From Myxococcales bacterium (GTDB lineage Bacteria; Myxococcota_A; Polyangia; Polyangiales; Polyangiaceae), in contig JAHFDX010000301.1 in NCBI GenBank assembly GCA_023248785.1, forward strand, positions 1 to 5,386: a stretch of DNA of 5,386 nucleotides, read 5' to 3'. Each line of letters starts with the position of its first letter. Within the stretch, counting starts at the first letter, position 1. Below are positions 1-5,386 of this stretch, in pieces. The notes under the pieces were generated by a model. That model was not told the DNA's origin and searched no databases. It saw only the letters and a list, made by a program, of their open reading frames with translations. A program made the translations under genes and the position numbers.

Positions 1-156
1 GACTTCGGCTACAACGCGGCGTCCGATCAGTTCGGTAACCTCCTGGGCATGGGCGTCATCGACCCGGTCAAGGTCGTCCGTACGGCGCTTCAGAATGCGG
101 CGAGCGTTGCAGGCCTGATGCTGACCACCGAGTGCTTGGTTGCCGAACGTCCGTAG
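1..156 (+). CDS. groEL: Chaperonin GroEL (Hsp60), C-terminal end only; 5' part lies outside the window and an in-frame TAG ends it early
   Basis: Reading frame 1 gives 51 residues that match the end of the GroEL equatorial domain. YNAA at residues 4-7 and the VIDP aspartate at residue 21 correspond to the E. coli nucleotide-contacting residues N479/A480 and D495. They are followed by the DPxKVxRxAL and AxSVAGLMLTTEC hallmarks. GroEL is the cytosolic double-ring ATPase that encloses unfolded proteins together with GroES. By this alignment the TAG at 154-156 falls at about E. coli position 526, where the ordered structure ends and the flexible tail begins. The next 18 codons still look like a GroEL tail, so the stop is either a nonsense change, a sequencing error, or a site of read-through. 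The core fold and ATP site would be intact without the tail. Family identity is very secure; groES and the rest of the gene cannot be seen. Confidence 0.95.
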   Translation, partial: DFGYNAASDQFGNLLGMGVIDPVKVVRTALQNAASVAGLMLTTECLVAERP

Positions 157-213
157 GACGAGAAGGCATCGGCGGGCGGCGGCCACGCAGGTCACGGCCA
201 CGGCGACTTCTAA
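157..213 (+). other. Residual GroEL tail coding sequence downstream of the in-frame TAG
   Basis: In the same frame as groEL, 18 sense codons follow the TAG and read DEKASAGGGHAGHGHGDF, then TAA at 211-213. A charged stretch, a Gly/His-rich stretch and a terminal DF are typical of GroEL tails, so this is former or conditionally translated coding sequence and not random spacer. The tail normally projects into the ring cavity and is disordered. Five residues would be changed in character by loss of the His-Gly repeat only; no catalytic residue is involved. Whether the segment is translated cannot be decided from sequence. Confidence 0.75.
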
Positions 214-215
214 GC

Positions 216-231
216 AGACGGAGCACCGTCT
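216..231 (+). other. Small stem-loop just after the groEL reading frame
   Basis: AGACGG at 216-221 pairs with CCGTCT at 226-231 around the four-base loop AGCA. It lies three bases after the TAA of the extended groEL frame and about 24 bases before the strong terminator. It lacks a following T-run, so it is not itself a terminator. It could protect the 3' end of the groEL message or be chance. Confidence 0.3.
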
Positions 232-254
232 CCTTTGCAATCTGTTTCGCTGTG

Positions 255-294
255 AATAGGCCAGCTCGACACGCTCGAGCTGGCCTATTTTTTT
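255..294 (+). terminator. Rho-independent terminator of groEL
   Basis: A perfect 15-bp inverted repeat, AATAGGCCAGCTCGA at 255-269 and TCGAGCTGGCCTATT at 275-289, encloses the five-base loop CACGC. It runs directly into seven consecutive T residues (288-294). Stem length, perfect pairing, GC-rich core and T-run are all those of a strong intrinsic terminator for transcription coming from groEL. It means the downstream lipoprotein gene needs its own promoter within roughly 295-378, where no convincing -35/-10 pair was seen. Confidence 0.95.
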
Positions 295-378
295 GCCGTT
301 GGTACGATTCAATCCTTGCACGAGTGGAGATCCTGGGTCATCAACCCGGGCCGGGTGGCGCAAAAGACAGTGGTGGTC

Positions 379-1629
379 ATGCAAGGTTTGAAGACGTACG
401 GCGTTTGGGGCTTGTTCAGCGCGGGGTGCGTGGGTGCCGTGTTCGCGTGCGGAGCAGAAGGTTCTGTTCTCGATAACGTGACTTCGGATCCGGTCCCTTC
501 CGACGCCACGGTCGACGCGACACCGTTGACGAACAAAGATGCTCCCTCTGGGGACGCGGATTCAACTTCGGCTCCAGATACGGATGGCGGCGCAGGCGAC
601 GTGAAGTTGAGCGCAGACGGTGACGCGGGTGATGCGCGCGATGCATCCGACGCGCATGATTCAGCTGTGGATCCACCGGGAACGCCCTGCTTGCCCGCGG
701 GCACCGTGCAGCAGCGCGCGTGCGGTTTGTGCGGAACAGAAAGCCGCGTCTGCCTCAATACGGGCGCCGGAGCGGTGTGGCAGACGTGGGGTTCATGCGT
801 CGGTGAAGTGGATGGCGGCTGTGTTCCGGGCACATCGGCAACGGCGCCGTGCGGGCTTTGCGGAACGGTGCAACGTACATGCGTGGCAACGTGCACGTGG
901 ATTGAGGGCATTTGCAGCAACGAGCCGGTGAACGCCTGCGAGCCTGGCCTCATGGAATACACCGATGGCCTTTCGTGCGGCGCGGATGCCGGACGTGTTC
1001 GCACGTGCCAACAGCCGAGTGCTGACGGCGGTGCGGATGGTGGTCCAGGTGGGTGCACGTGGGGCGCGTACTCGGCAGATTGTCGCGGTCCGCTCACGAC
1101 TCTGGAAGTTTCGAACGTCGTCGGTCAAGCGGTGGGCCTGACGGTGCCATTCGTGCAGCAAAATATTGAGGTGTACCGGTCATACGCAAATGACGGTGGC
1201 GCAAATTGCACCGTGTACACCTACGACGCGGGATCTTCCTACGCGGACCGGGCCGGACTCGTGAAGGTCACGAACACGACCGCCAAGACAGTCGTTGCGA
1301 CTCTTTGGGCGGGCGCAGCGTCTACAGGGACGCCCGCGACCGACATTAAACTAACCATGTACAACGGCGCGCAGTTGCCTCCTCCCTCCTACGCGAACTG
1401 CTCTCGCTATGCGGGCGGAAATTGCTCGCAGTACTATGCCTGCAGTGGCGTACCTACTACCGCGTTTGCTGCATTTTACACAACGACCGATGGTGGTGGT
1501 CTTACCGACAAAGTCACGCTCGCACCCGGCGCGAGCGTTGTCGTGTACGTCGCGGACTATAGCTACTCGTACTATCCGCCCTATCCGGATTCGGCTGCCC
1601 TGTTCGCTCGGACAGACCAGGCCAATTAG
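379..1629 (+). CDS. Putative secreted Cys-rich lipoprotein 1 (myxobacterial type), upstream member of a tandem pair
   Basis: I do not recognise a named family. From ATG 379 the product is 416 residues. Residues 1-24 look like a lipoprotein signal peptide: a short start with one Lys, a hydrophobic stretch, and VFAC as a possible lipobox with Cys24 (SAGC ending at Cys17 is an alternative). Residues 25-103 are an Asp/Ala/Ser/Gly-rich low-complexity linker. Residues 104-235 carry 16 cysteines in three degenerate modules that begin CxPG-like and contain CGLCGT and WG motifs. Residues 236-416 form a Thr/Val/Tyr-rich, beta-looking domain with four more cysteines. Such architecture suggests a disulfide-stabilised cell-surface or periplasmic protein; ligand unknown. 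An upstream in-frame TTG at 316 exists, but it would bury the signal peptide behind 21 polar residues, so ATG 379 was chosen although no strong ribosome binding site precedes it. The next gene is a paralogue 104 bp downstream. Confidence 0.85.
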   Translation: MQGLKTYGVWGLFSAGCVGAVFACGAEGSVLDNVTSDPVPSDATVDATPLTNKDAPSGDADSTSAPDTDGGAGDVKLSADGDAGDARDASDAHDSAVDPPGTPCLPAGTVQQRACGLCGTESRVCLNTGAGAVWQTWGSCVGEVDGGCVPGTSATAPCGLCGTVQRTCVATCTWIEGICSNEPVNACEPGLMEYTDGLSCGADAGRVRTCQQPSADGGADGGPGGCTWGAYSADCRGPLTTLEVSNVVGQAVGLTVPFVQQNIEVYRSYANDGGANCTVYTYDAGSSYADRAGLVKVTNTTAKTVVATLWAGAASTGTPATDIKLTMYNGAQLPPPSYANCSRYAGGNCSQYYACSGVPTTAFAAFYTTTDGGGLTDKVTLAPGASVVVYVADYSYSYYPPYPDSAALFARTDQAN

Positions 1630-1679
1630 CGGCCAACCCCCCGGGATTTTTGGCGTTTCAATATCTCCGGCGCCGTACG

Positions 1680-1691
1680 ATTTCGCGAAAT
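1680..1691. promoter_or_regulatory. 12-bp perfect palindrome upstream of lipoprotein 2
   Basis: ATTTCGCGAAAT is a perfect inverted repeat without spacer. It lies about 43 bp before the chosen start of the second lipoprotein gene, in the 104-bp gap between the two paralogues. Its position would suit an operator for a dimeric regulator. A TACGAT hexamer overlaps its left edge (1676-1681) and could be a -10 element, but no -35 is found at normal spacing. A chance palindrome is possible. Confidence 0.3.
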
Positions 1692-1724
1692 GTTTGTTTC
1701 GTGCCGGACAACATAATGGTACGC

Positions 1725-1729
1725 GAGGG
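1725..1729 (+). promoter_or_regulatory. Shine-Dalgarno-like GAGGG that decides the start of lipoprotein 2
   Basis: GAGGG lies four bases before ATG 1734. The spacing is a little short, but it is the best ribosome-binding match among the in-frame candidates (TTG 1650, ATG 1716, ATG 1734, ATG 1755). It supports ATG 1734, which also gives a compact, Arg-rich signal peptide. Confidence 0.5.
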
Positions 1730-1733
1730 CGCA

Positions 1734-2939
1734 ATGCGTATTGCACGGCTTCGAATGAGATTGGCTATTATCTTTACGGCTTTTTCGATGGCTGCGAGCG
1801 CTTGCACGGCCGTCACCGAGCAGCTGGATTCGGGTGATCCGGCGTCTGATGTGGGCGATACAGGAACGGGCAATCACCCTGACGCAGATGCGACCGTGAC
1901 CTCCAAAGACGGCGATGCGGACGCGACTGTAATGGACACCGGCTCCGATGTCATCGACGCGAAGCCCGATGTTGTCGATGGTTCTGACGCCGATGGATCG
2001 GATGCGCTCAGCGGGGATGCTGCCGATGCCCTTGCTCCGCAAGGATCTCCGTGCGCCACACCCGGAACCATTGAACAAAGGCCGTGTGGGTTCTGCGGCA
2101 CGCAAATGCGCATTTGCTTGGATCTCGGTGCCGGCCCAGTGTGGCAGGCTTGGGGGTCGTGCAATGGCGAAGTGAAGGACGGCTGCGTGGCCGGCACGAC
2201 ATTTCTCGAGCGATGCGGCAATTGCGGACAGAGGCAGGTGCAATGCACATCCACGTGCACGAAAGTCGTGGGCTTGTGCTCCGAACCGGCGAACGCGTGT
2301 GAACCGGGGTTCATCGAGTATGCCGAAGCCCTTTCGTGCGACGCCGGCACGGGCCGCACGCGAAAGTGCGACGACCCGCCGGCCGACGGCGGTCCGGGTG
2401 GTTGTTCCTGGGGCAACTACTCGCTCACGTGCGTGTCTGCGCCGACGGAATTGCTGATCCCGACGAACATCGGCGACGCATACGGCACGGCTTTTAAGCT
2501 CACGGGTTCGACGCCACGCGTGGTGCAGAACGCGACCGACGGTGGGTGCTATTTGTACGGTTCCGGTTACAATGTTGTCTATGCGTACATCAAAGTTCGC
2601 AACTCAAACAGCAAGGCGGCCCTTGTTACGATATGGGGCACGCCGCAGTGGGATGCGGGTACCAACGGAATGATGTTGTACGCGTATCCGCCAACACCAA
2701 ATCCAGTCACCGATTGGGCAACGTGCACGGCAGGTGATTATTGCACGTCGAGCACATACTGCGCGCTCGATTCCGGTCTCTACAACGGGTTCGGTCTTAA
2801 GGACGATGGCGGCATTAGCGCTCGCCCCTTGGTCCCCGCGGGCGGTGAAATCCTCCTCTTTGTTTCATCGTATCCGTACACGACAGTTCCTGTTGATCAA
2901 GACGTGCGCATGTACGTTCGACTCGACGAGTTGAAGTAA
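1734..2939 (+). CDS. Putative secreted Cys-rich lipoprotein 2 (myxobacterial type), downstream member of the tandem pair
   Basis: Unnamed family, clearly paralogous to the preceding gene. From ATG 1734 the product is 401 residues. Residues 1-24 are a good export signal: MRIARLRMR with four Arg, a hydrophobic core, then ASAC, placing the probable lipidated Cys at residue 24, the same position as in its paralogue. Residues 25-106 are an Asp-rich linker containing DADATV twice (50-55 and 61-66). Residues 107-233 carry 16 cysteines in three modules with CGFCGT, CGNCG and WG motifs. The first 96 residues of this region match the paralogue with one single-residue gap and about 56 identities in 97 columns, counted by eye. 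Residues 234-401 are a beta-looking domain with four cysteines, far more diverged. The role is probably at the cell surface; substrate or partner unknown. Alternative start ATG 1716 would add six residues. Confidence 0.87.
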   Translation: MRIARLRMRLAIIFTAFSMAASACTAVTEQLDSGDPASDVGDTGTGNHPDADATVTSKDGDADATVMDTGSDVIDAKPDVVDGSDADGSDALSGDAADALAPQGSPCATPGTIEQRPCGFCGTQMRICLDLGAGPVWQAWGSCNGEVKDGCVAGTTFLERCGNCGQRQVQCTSTCTKVVGLCSEPANACEPGFIEYAEALSCDAGTGRTRKCDDPPADGGPGGCSWGNYSLTCVSAPTELLIPTNIGDAYGTAFKLTGSTPRVVQNATDGGCYLYGSGYNVVYAYIKVRNSNSKAALVTIWGTPQWDAGTNGMMLYAYPPTPNPVTDWATCTAGDYCTSSTYCALDSGLYNGFGLKDDGGISARPLVPAGGEILLFVSSYPYTTVPVDQDVRMYVRLDELK

Positions 2940-2956
2940 CGCCGCCGTTCAAAAAA

Positions 2957-3001
2957 CCAGACGTCAGCCGCCCGTTCGTACTAGCGTCGGGCGGTGTCTG
3001 G
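2957..3001 (+). promoter_or_regulatory. Two-part hairpin enclosing the recD2 start codon
   Basis: CCAGAC (2957-2962) pairs with GTCTGG (2996-3001), and inside it CCGCCCG (2968-2974) pairs with CGGGCGG (2988-2994). The loop is 13 bases. A five-base bulge (2963-2967) faces the single T2995. The G residues of the GTG start (2994 and 2996) are both in the stems, so folding would hide the start and the bases just before it. No T-run follows, so this is not a canonical terminator. A role in limiting recD2 translation is inference. Confidence 0.45.
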
Positions 3002-5198
3002 CACGGCCGAACAGACCATTGAAGGCGAGGTTGCTCGCATCACGTTCGAAAACGAAGCGAACGGATTTCGCGTGCTTCAACTCGCTCTTCGCGACGGGGA
3101 GACGAAGCTGGCGCTGGTTGGCACGTTTCCCCGTGTTGCGGAGGGTACGTGCGTGCGTGTGACAGGACACTTCGAGGTCGACGCCAAGTACGGTCGACGC
3201 TTTCGCGCCGCCTCACTCACGGAACTCACACCTACCACGCTCGTTGGGTTGCGGCGGTACTTAGGGTCAGGTCGCATTCCGGGGGTCGGGGAGAAGTACG
3301 CGCAGAAAATCGTTGACCACTTTGGACTTCGAACGCTCCAAGTCTTGGATGAGAATCCGGAACGCCTTACCGAAGTGTCAGGTGTGGGCCGACATCGCGC
3401 AAGAACGATTGCTAAGGCGTGGACTGAGCAATGCGCGACGCGCGACGTGATGGTTTCGCTTCAGGCGCAAGGCGTGGGCTGGGCGCTCGCCCAACGCATT
3501 TTTCGTCGCTACGGAGCACAGGCGTCACACATCGTGAGGCATGATCCCTATCGACTCGCGATCGAGATTCCGGGCGTGGGGTTCAAAACGGCCGATCGCA
3601 TCGCGCAGGAAGTGGGGATCGGACGCGACTCGATGGACCGGCGGCGCGCAGCTCTCGTACAAGCGGTTCGTGATGAACTTGATGCGGGCCACGTGTATAC
3701 CGCGGCTTCGGTGCTCATTGAAAAGGCACTCGCGCTGTTGTCGCCCGACGGTGTGCTGCTTGAGCCGATGACCCATGCACTCGCGCTGCTTGTGCACCAA
3801 CAAATCTTGGTGAGAGAGAATCGCGACGGTACGGACGCGGTTTACGCACGGTTGTCGTTCGAAGCGGAGGTGCGCGTTGCACATCGTTTGCGGGACCTCG
3901 CATCCGCGAACGTGCGCACCGTAGAAAAATTAGACGATGCACTGAAGCGATTTGAAGCGCAGTCGACATTGCGCCTGTCGGACGAACAGCAAGCCGCGAT
4001 TGAGCTCGCGGTGCGCTCGGCGGTGACGGTGATTACGGGCGGACCGGGCGTTGGCAAGACAACGATTGTGCGGGCCGTCATTGCGATGGTGCAAGGCGCG
4101 AATCTTCGCGTGCAGCTTGTCGCGCCGACCGGACGCGCCGCCAAACGAATGACGGAGAGTACCGGGCGCGAGGCATTGACCATTCATCGCCTCCTTGAGT
4201 TCGAGCCAAGGCGCGGCAAATTTGCGCGCCATCGCGATGTGCCACTCGACGCGGACGTGCTCATTGTTGACGAGTGTTCGATGGTCGATTTGTCGCTTGC
4301 CGATGCATTGCTTGATGCCGTCAAGAATGGAACACGGCTCGTGCTGGTGGGCGACGTCGATCAGTTGCCAAGTGTTGGACCCGCGGCGGTGTTACGCGAT
4401 GTGATCGAGTCTGGGTGTTTCCCAACGGCAAAACTTGCGCGCATTTTTCGTCAGAGCAGCGGAAGCGACATCGTGACGAATGCGCACAAAATCCTGCATG
4501 GTTATTTGCCCGAGTCGTCCCCCGGCAACACCGGTGAGTTTTTCGTCATCGACCGAACGGACCCGGATGCCGCGCGAGACACGGTTGTTGAACTAGTCAC
4601 CAAGCGAATCCCCCACCGATTCGGATTCGATCCGGTAACCGACATTCAAGTGCTTACGCCGATGCATCGAGGGCCTCTTGGCTCGATCGTTCTGAACGAA
4701 ACACTTCAGGCCGCTCTAAATCCCACCGGAGAGGGAATCACGAGAGGGGGGCGCACGTTTCGGCGTGGTGACAAGGTGATGCAGCTCCGCAACGACTACG
4801 ATCGCAATGTCTACAACGGAGACATGGGCCTCGTTGCGCGAATTGAACGTGACGAGGGTACCGTGCGTGTCACATTCGATGGCCGAGAAGTGGCATACCA
4901 AGGTGCCGATCTCGACGATTTGATGTTGGCATATGCATGCAGTGTGCACAAATCGCAGGGCAGCGAATATCCGGCGGTCGTCATTCCACTTCTCACCACC
5001 CACTTCGTCATGCTCTCGCGCAACCTTCTCTATACAGCTGTAACGCGTGGAAAGCGCCTTGTGGTGCTTGTCGCCGATCCGCGTGCGATTCGACTGGCGG
5101 TCGGGGAGGAGAGACGCGACGATCGGCGAACTCGTCTTGCGCACCGGCTTCGCGACGCATTTGGGCGCGACGTATTTGGGGGTACAAAGGAATCATGA
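2994..5198 (+). CDS. recD2: ATP-dependent RecD-like DNA helicase RecD2 (SF1B, YrrC family), full length
   Basis: The 734-residue product has the complete RecD2 layout. Residues about 8-75 form the N-terminal beta domain. Helix-hairpin-helix segments lie near 83-111, 125-143 and 188-209 (IPGVG, VSGVG, IPGVG). The helicase core follows: QQAA near 332, Walker A GGPGVGKTT 349-357, motif Ia APTGRAAKRM 377-386, Walker B IVDECSMVD 424-432, motif III LVGDVDQLPSVGPA 451-464, RIFRQ 483-487, the SH3-like insert starting near 588, motif V VHKSQGSEYP 651-660 and motif VI YTAVTRGKR 680-688. RecD2 proteins unwind DNA 5' to 3' in the cytosol without RecB or RecC and act in repair and fork maintenance; no recB or recC is in the window. 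GTG 2994 is the only sensible start because an in-frame TAG lies at 2982-2984. No clear Shine-Dalgarno is visible, and the start sits in a hairpin. Its stop overlaps the next gene. Confidence 0.97.
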   Translation: MSGTAEQTIEGEVARITFENEANGFRVLQLALRDGETKLALVGTFPRVAEGTCVRVTGHFEVDAKYGRRFRAASLTELTPTTLVGLRRYLGSGRIPGVGEKYAQKIVDHFGLRTLQVLDENPERLTEVSGVGRHRARTIAKAWTEQCATRDVMVSLQAQGVGWALAQRIFRRYGAQASHIVRHDPYRLAIEIPGVGFKTADRIAQEVGIGRDSMDRRRAALVQAVRDELDAGHVYTAASVLIEKALALLSPDGVLLEPMTHALALLVHQQILVRENRDGTDAVYARLSFEAEVRVAHRLRDLASANVRTVEKLDDALKRFEAQSTLRLSDEQQAAIELAVRSAVTVITGGPGVGKTTIVRAVIAMVQGANLRVQLVAPTGRAAKRMTESTGREALTIHRLLEFEPRRGKFARHRDVPLDADVLIVDECSMVDLSLADALLDAVKNGTRLVLVGDVDQLPSVGPAAVLRDVIESGCFPTAKLARIFRQSSGSDIVTNAHKILHGYLPESSPGNTGEFFVIDRTDPDAARDTVVELVTKRIPHRFGFDPVTDIQVLTPMHRGPLGSIVLNETLQAALNPTGEGITRGGRTFRRGDKVMQLRNDYDRNVYNGDMGLVARIERDEGTVRVTFDGREVAYQGADLDDLMLAYACSVHKSQGSEYPAVVIPLLTTHFVMLSRNLLYTAVTRGKRLVVLVADPRAIRLAVGEERRDDRRTRLAHRLRDAFGRDVFGGTKES
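5186..5191 (+). promoter_or_regulatory. Shine-Dalgarno AAAGGA for the small membrane protein
   Basis: AAAGGA inside the last codons of recD2 ends three bases before ATG 5195. Spacing is short, but together with the ATGA overlap it supports a real start by translational coupling. Confidence 0.5.
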
Positions 5199-5386
5199 TT
5201 GGGCGTCTTTTGGTCGGTGCACTCGTCGGCTTGTTGGTCGGTGCCGCCGCGGCATCAGCACTTTTCTTCGGGTTGCACATGACGCTTGCTGCAGGATGGT
5301 TGGCATACGCTTCCGCGGCGGGCATTGGCGTGTTGACGGGCCTTTTTGCGGGTAAGCCGATTTGGGCGAAAGGCGGGGCGATTGAG
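5195..5386 (+). CDS. Small hydrophobic membrane protein of unknown function, 3' end outside the window
   Basis: The frame is open from ATG 5195 to the window end, giving 64 residues without a stop. Residues about 4-27 and 30-53 are hydrophobic (GRLLVGALVGLLVGAAAAS, then a Gly/Ala-rich stretch), predicting two membrane helices with little between them. They are followed by AGKPIWAKGGAIE, which starts a polar segment. Small-residue GxxxG-like spacing (G8, G12, G16) would allow tight helix packing. I cannot assign a family; the sequence resembles uncharacterised small inner-membrane proteins, and that is memory-based. The ATG overlaps the recD2 TGA as ATGA, and AAAGGA precedes it, so it is probably translated by coupling with recD2. 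That adjacency alone does not show a shared function. Confidence 0.75.
   Translation, partial: MIGRLLVGALVGLLVGAAAASALFFGLHMTLAAGWLAYASAAGIGVLTGLFAGKPIWAKGGAIE

Noticed and set aside
316..378. Upstream TTG start for lipoprotein 1
   Set aside because: It would add 21 residues with charges before the hydrophobic signal segment and has no ribosome binding site; ATG 379 gives a normal signal peptide length.
295..378. Promoter for lipoprotein 1 using TACGAT at 303-308 as -10
   Set aside because: A -35 at normal spacing would fall in the terminator arm and does not match the consensus; a promoter is expected here, but I cannot place it.
715..930. CGLCG pairs as zinc ribbons or rubredoxin-type metal knuckles
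   Set aside because: The protein carries an export signal and the cysteines occur in a longer regular array; disulfides are more likely than metal sites outside the cytosol.
309..1097. A 262-codon open frame on the minus strand across lipoprotein 1
   Set aside because: It is antisense to a gene with a clear signal peptide and conserved Cys pattern, and its product is Pro/His/Ser-rich without recognisable domains. A similar minus frame at 1874-2416 resembles it only because the plus-strand genes are paralogous.
1632..1654. GCCAA/TTGGC inverted repeat after lipoprotein 1 as a terminator
   Set aside because: Only five base pairs with a 13-base loop, and the T-run lies within the loop and arm and not after the stem.
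1650..1733. Upstream TTG 1650 or ATG 1716 start for lipoprotein 2
   Set aside because: TTG 1650 places 28 residues before the signal peptide; ATG 1716 has no clear ribosome binding site, while ATG 1734 has GAGGG close by. ATG 1716 is not fully excluded.
1626..2243. A 205-codon open frame on the minus strand across lipoprotein 2
   Set aside because: Its Arg/Ser-rich composition is typical of a GC-rich shadow frame; there is no domain or plausible start signal, and the opposite strand holds a well-supported gene.
4716..5144. A 142-codon minus-strand frame inside recD2
   Set aside because: It covers the highly conserved helicase motifs V and VI on the plus strand; it is a shadow frame.
2994..5198. 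recD2 as RecD subunit of RecBCD or as a TraA-like relaxase helicase
   Set aside because: The helix-hairpin-helix N-terminal region and 734-residue length are those of RecD2; no recB, recC or relaxase motif is present.

Overview
The window reads as an ordinary chromosomal stretch of a GC-rich, Gram-negative bacterium, most likely a member of the Myxococcota (Polyangia-like). The reasons are the style of the two lipoproteins (a lipidated Cys, then an Asp/Ala-rich linker, then Cys modules with CGxCG and WG motifs), a GroEL with a Gly/His-rich tail, and a stand-alone RecD2 helicase. This taxonomic call is inference from family style, not from a marker gene search. All genes lie on the + strand.

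Layout. (1) Bases 1-156 encode the last 51 residues of a GroEL chaperonin, stopped by an in-frame TAG. The same frame then continues for 18 codons (157-210) that still look like a GroEL tail and end in DF and TAA (211-213). (2) A strong intrinsic terminator at 255-294 separates groEL from what follows. (3) Two tandem paralogous genes (379-1629 and 1734-2939) encode secreted, probably lipid-anchored surface proteins. Each has a lipobox-like signal peptide with Cys at residue 24, an Asp-rich spacer, three degenerate Cys-rich modules and a C-terminal beta-rich-looking domain of unknown function. All 20 downstream cysteines match between the two. (4) recD2 (2994-5198) encodes a complete RecD2-type 5'-3' DNA helicase. 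Its GTG start lies inside a predicted hairpin. (5) A small membrane protein gene starts at 5195, overlaps the recD2 stop by ATGA, and runs off the window end.

How they relate. groEL is transcriptionally insulated by its terminator. The lipoprotein pair looks like a local gene duplication. The gaps before lipoprotein 2 (104 bp) and recD2 (54 bp) hold no convincing terminator, so read-through into recD2 and the membrane gene is possible. The only tight coupling visible is recD2 with the membrane gene. No RNA genes, mobile elements, CRISPR arrays or defence cassette are apparent. The most notable points are the amber codon at the exact start of the GroEL tail and the paired, disulfide-rich surface lipoproteins with an unrecognised C-terminal domain.
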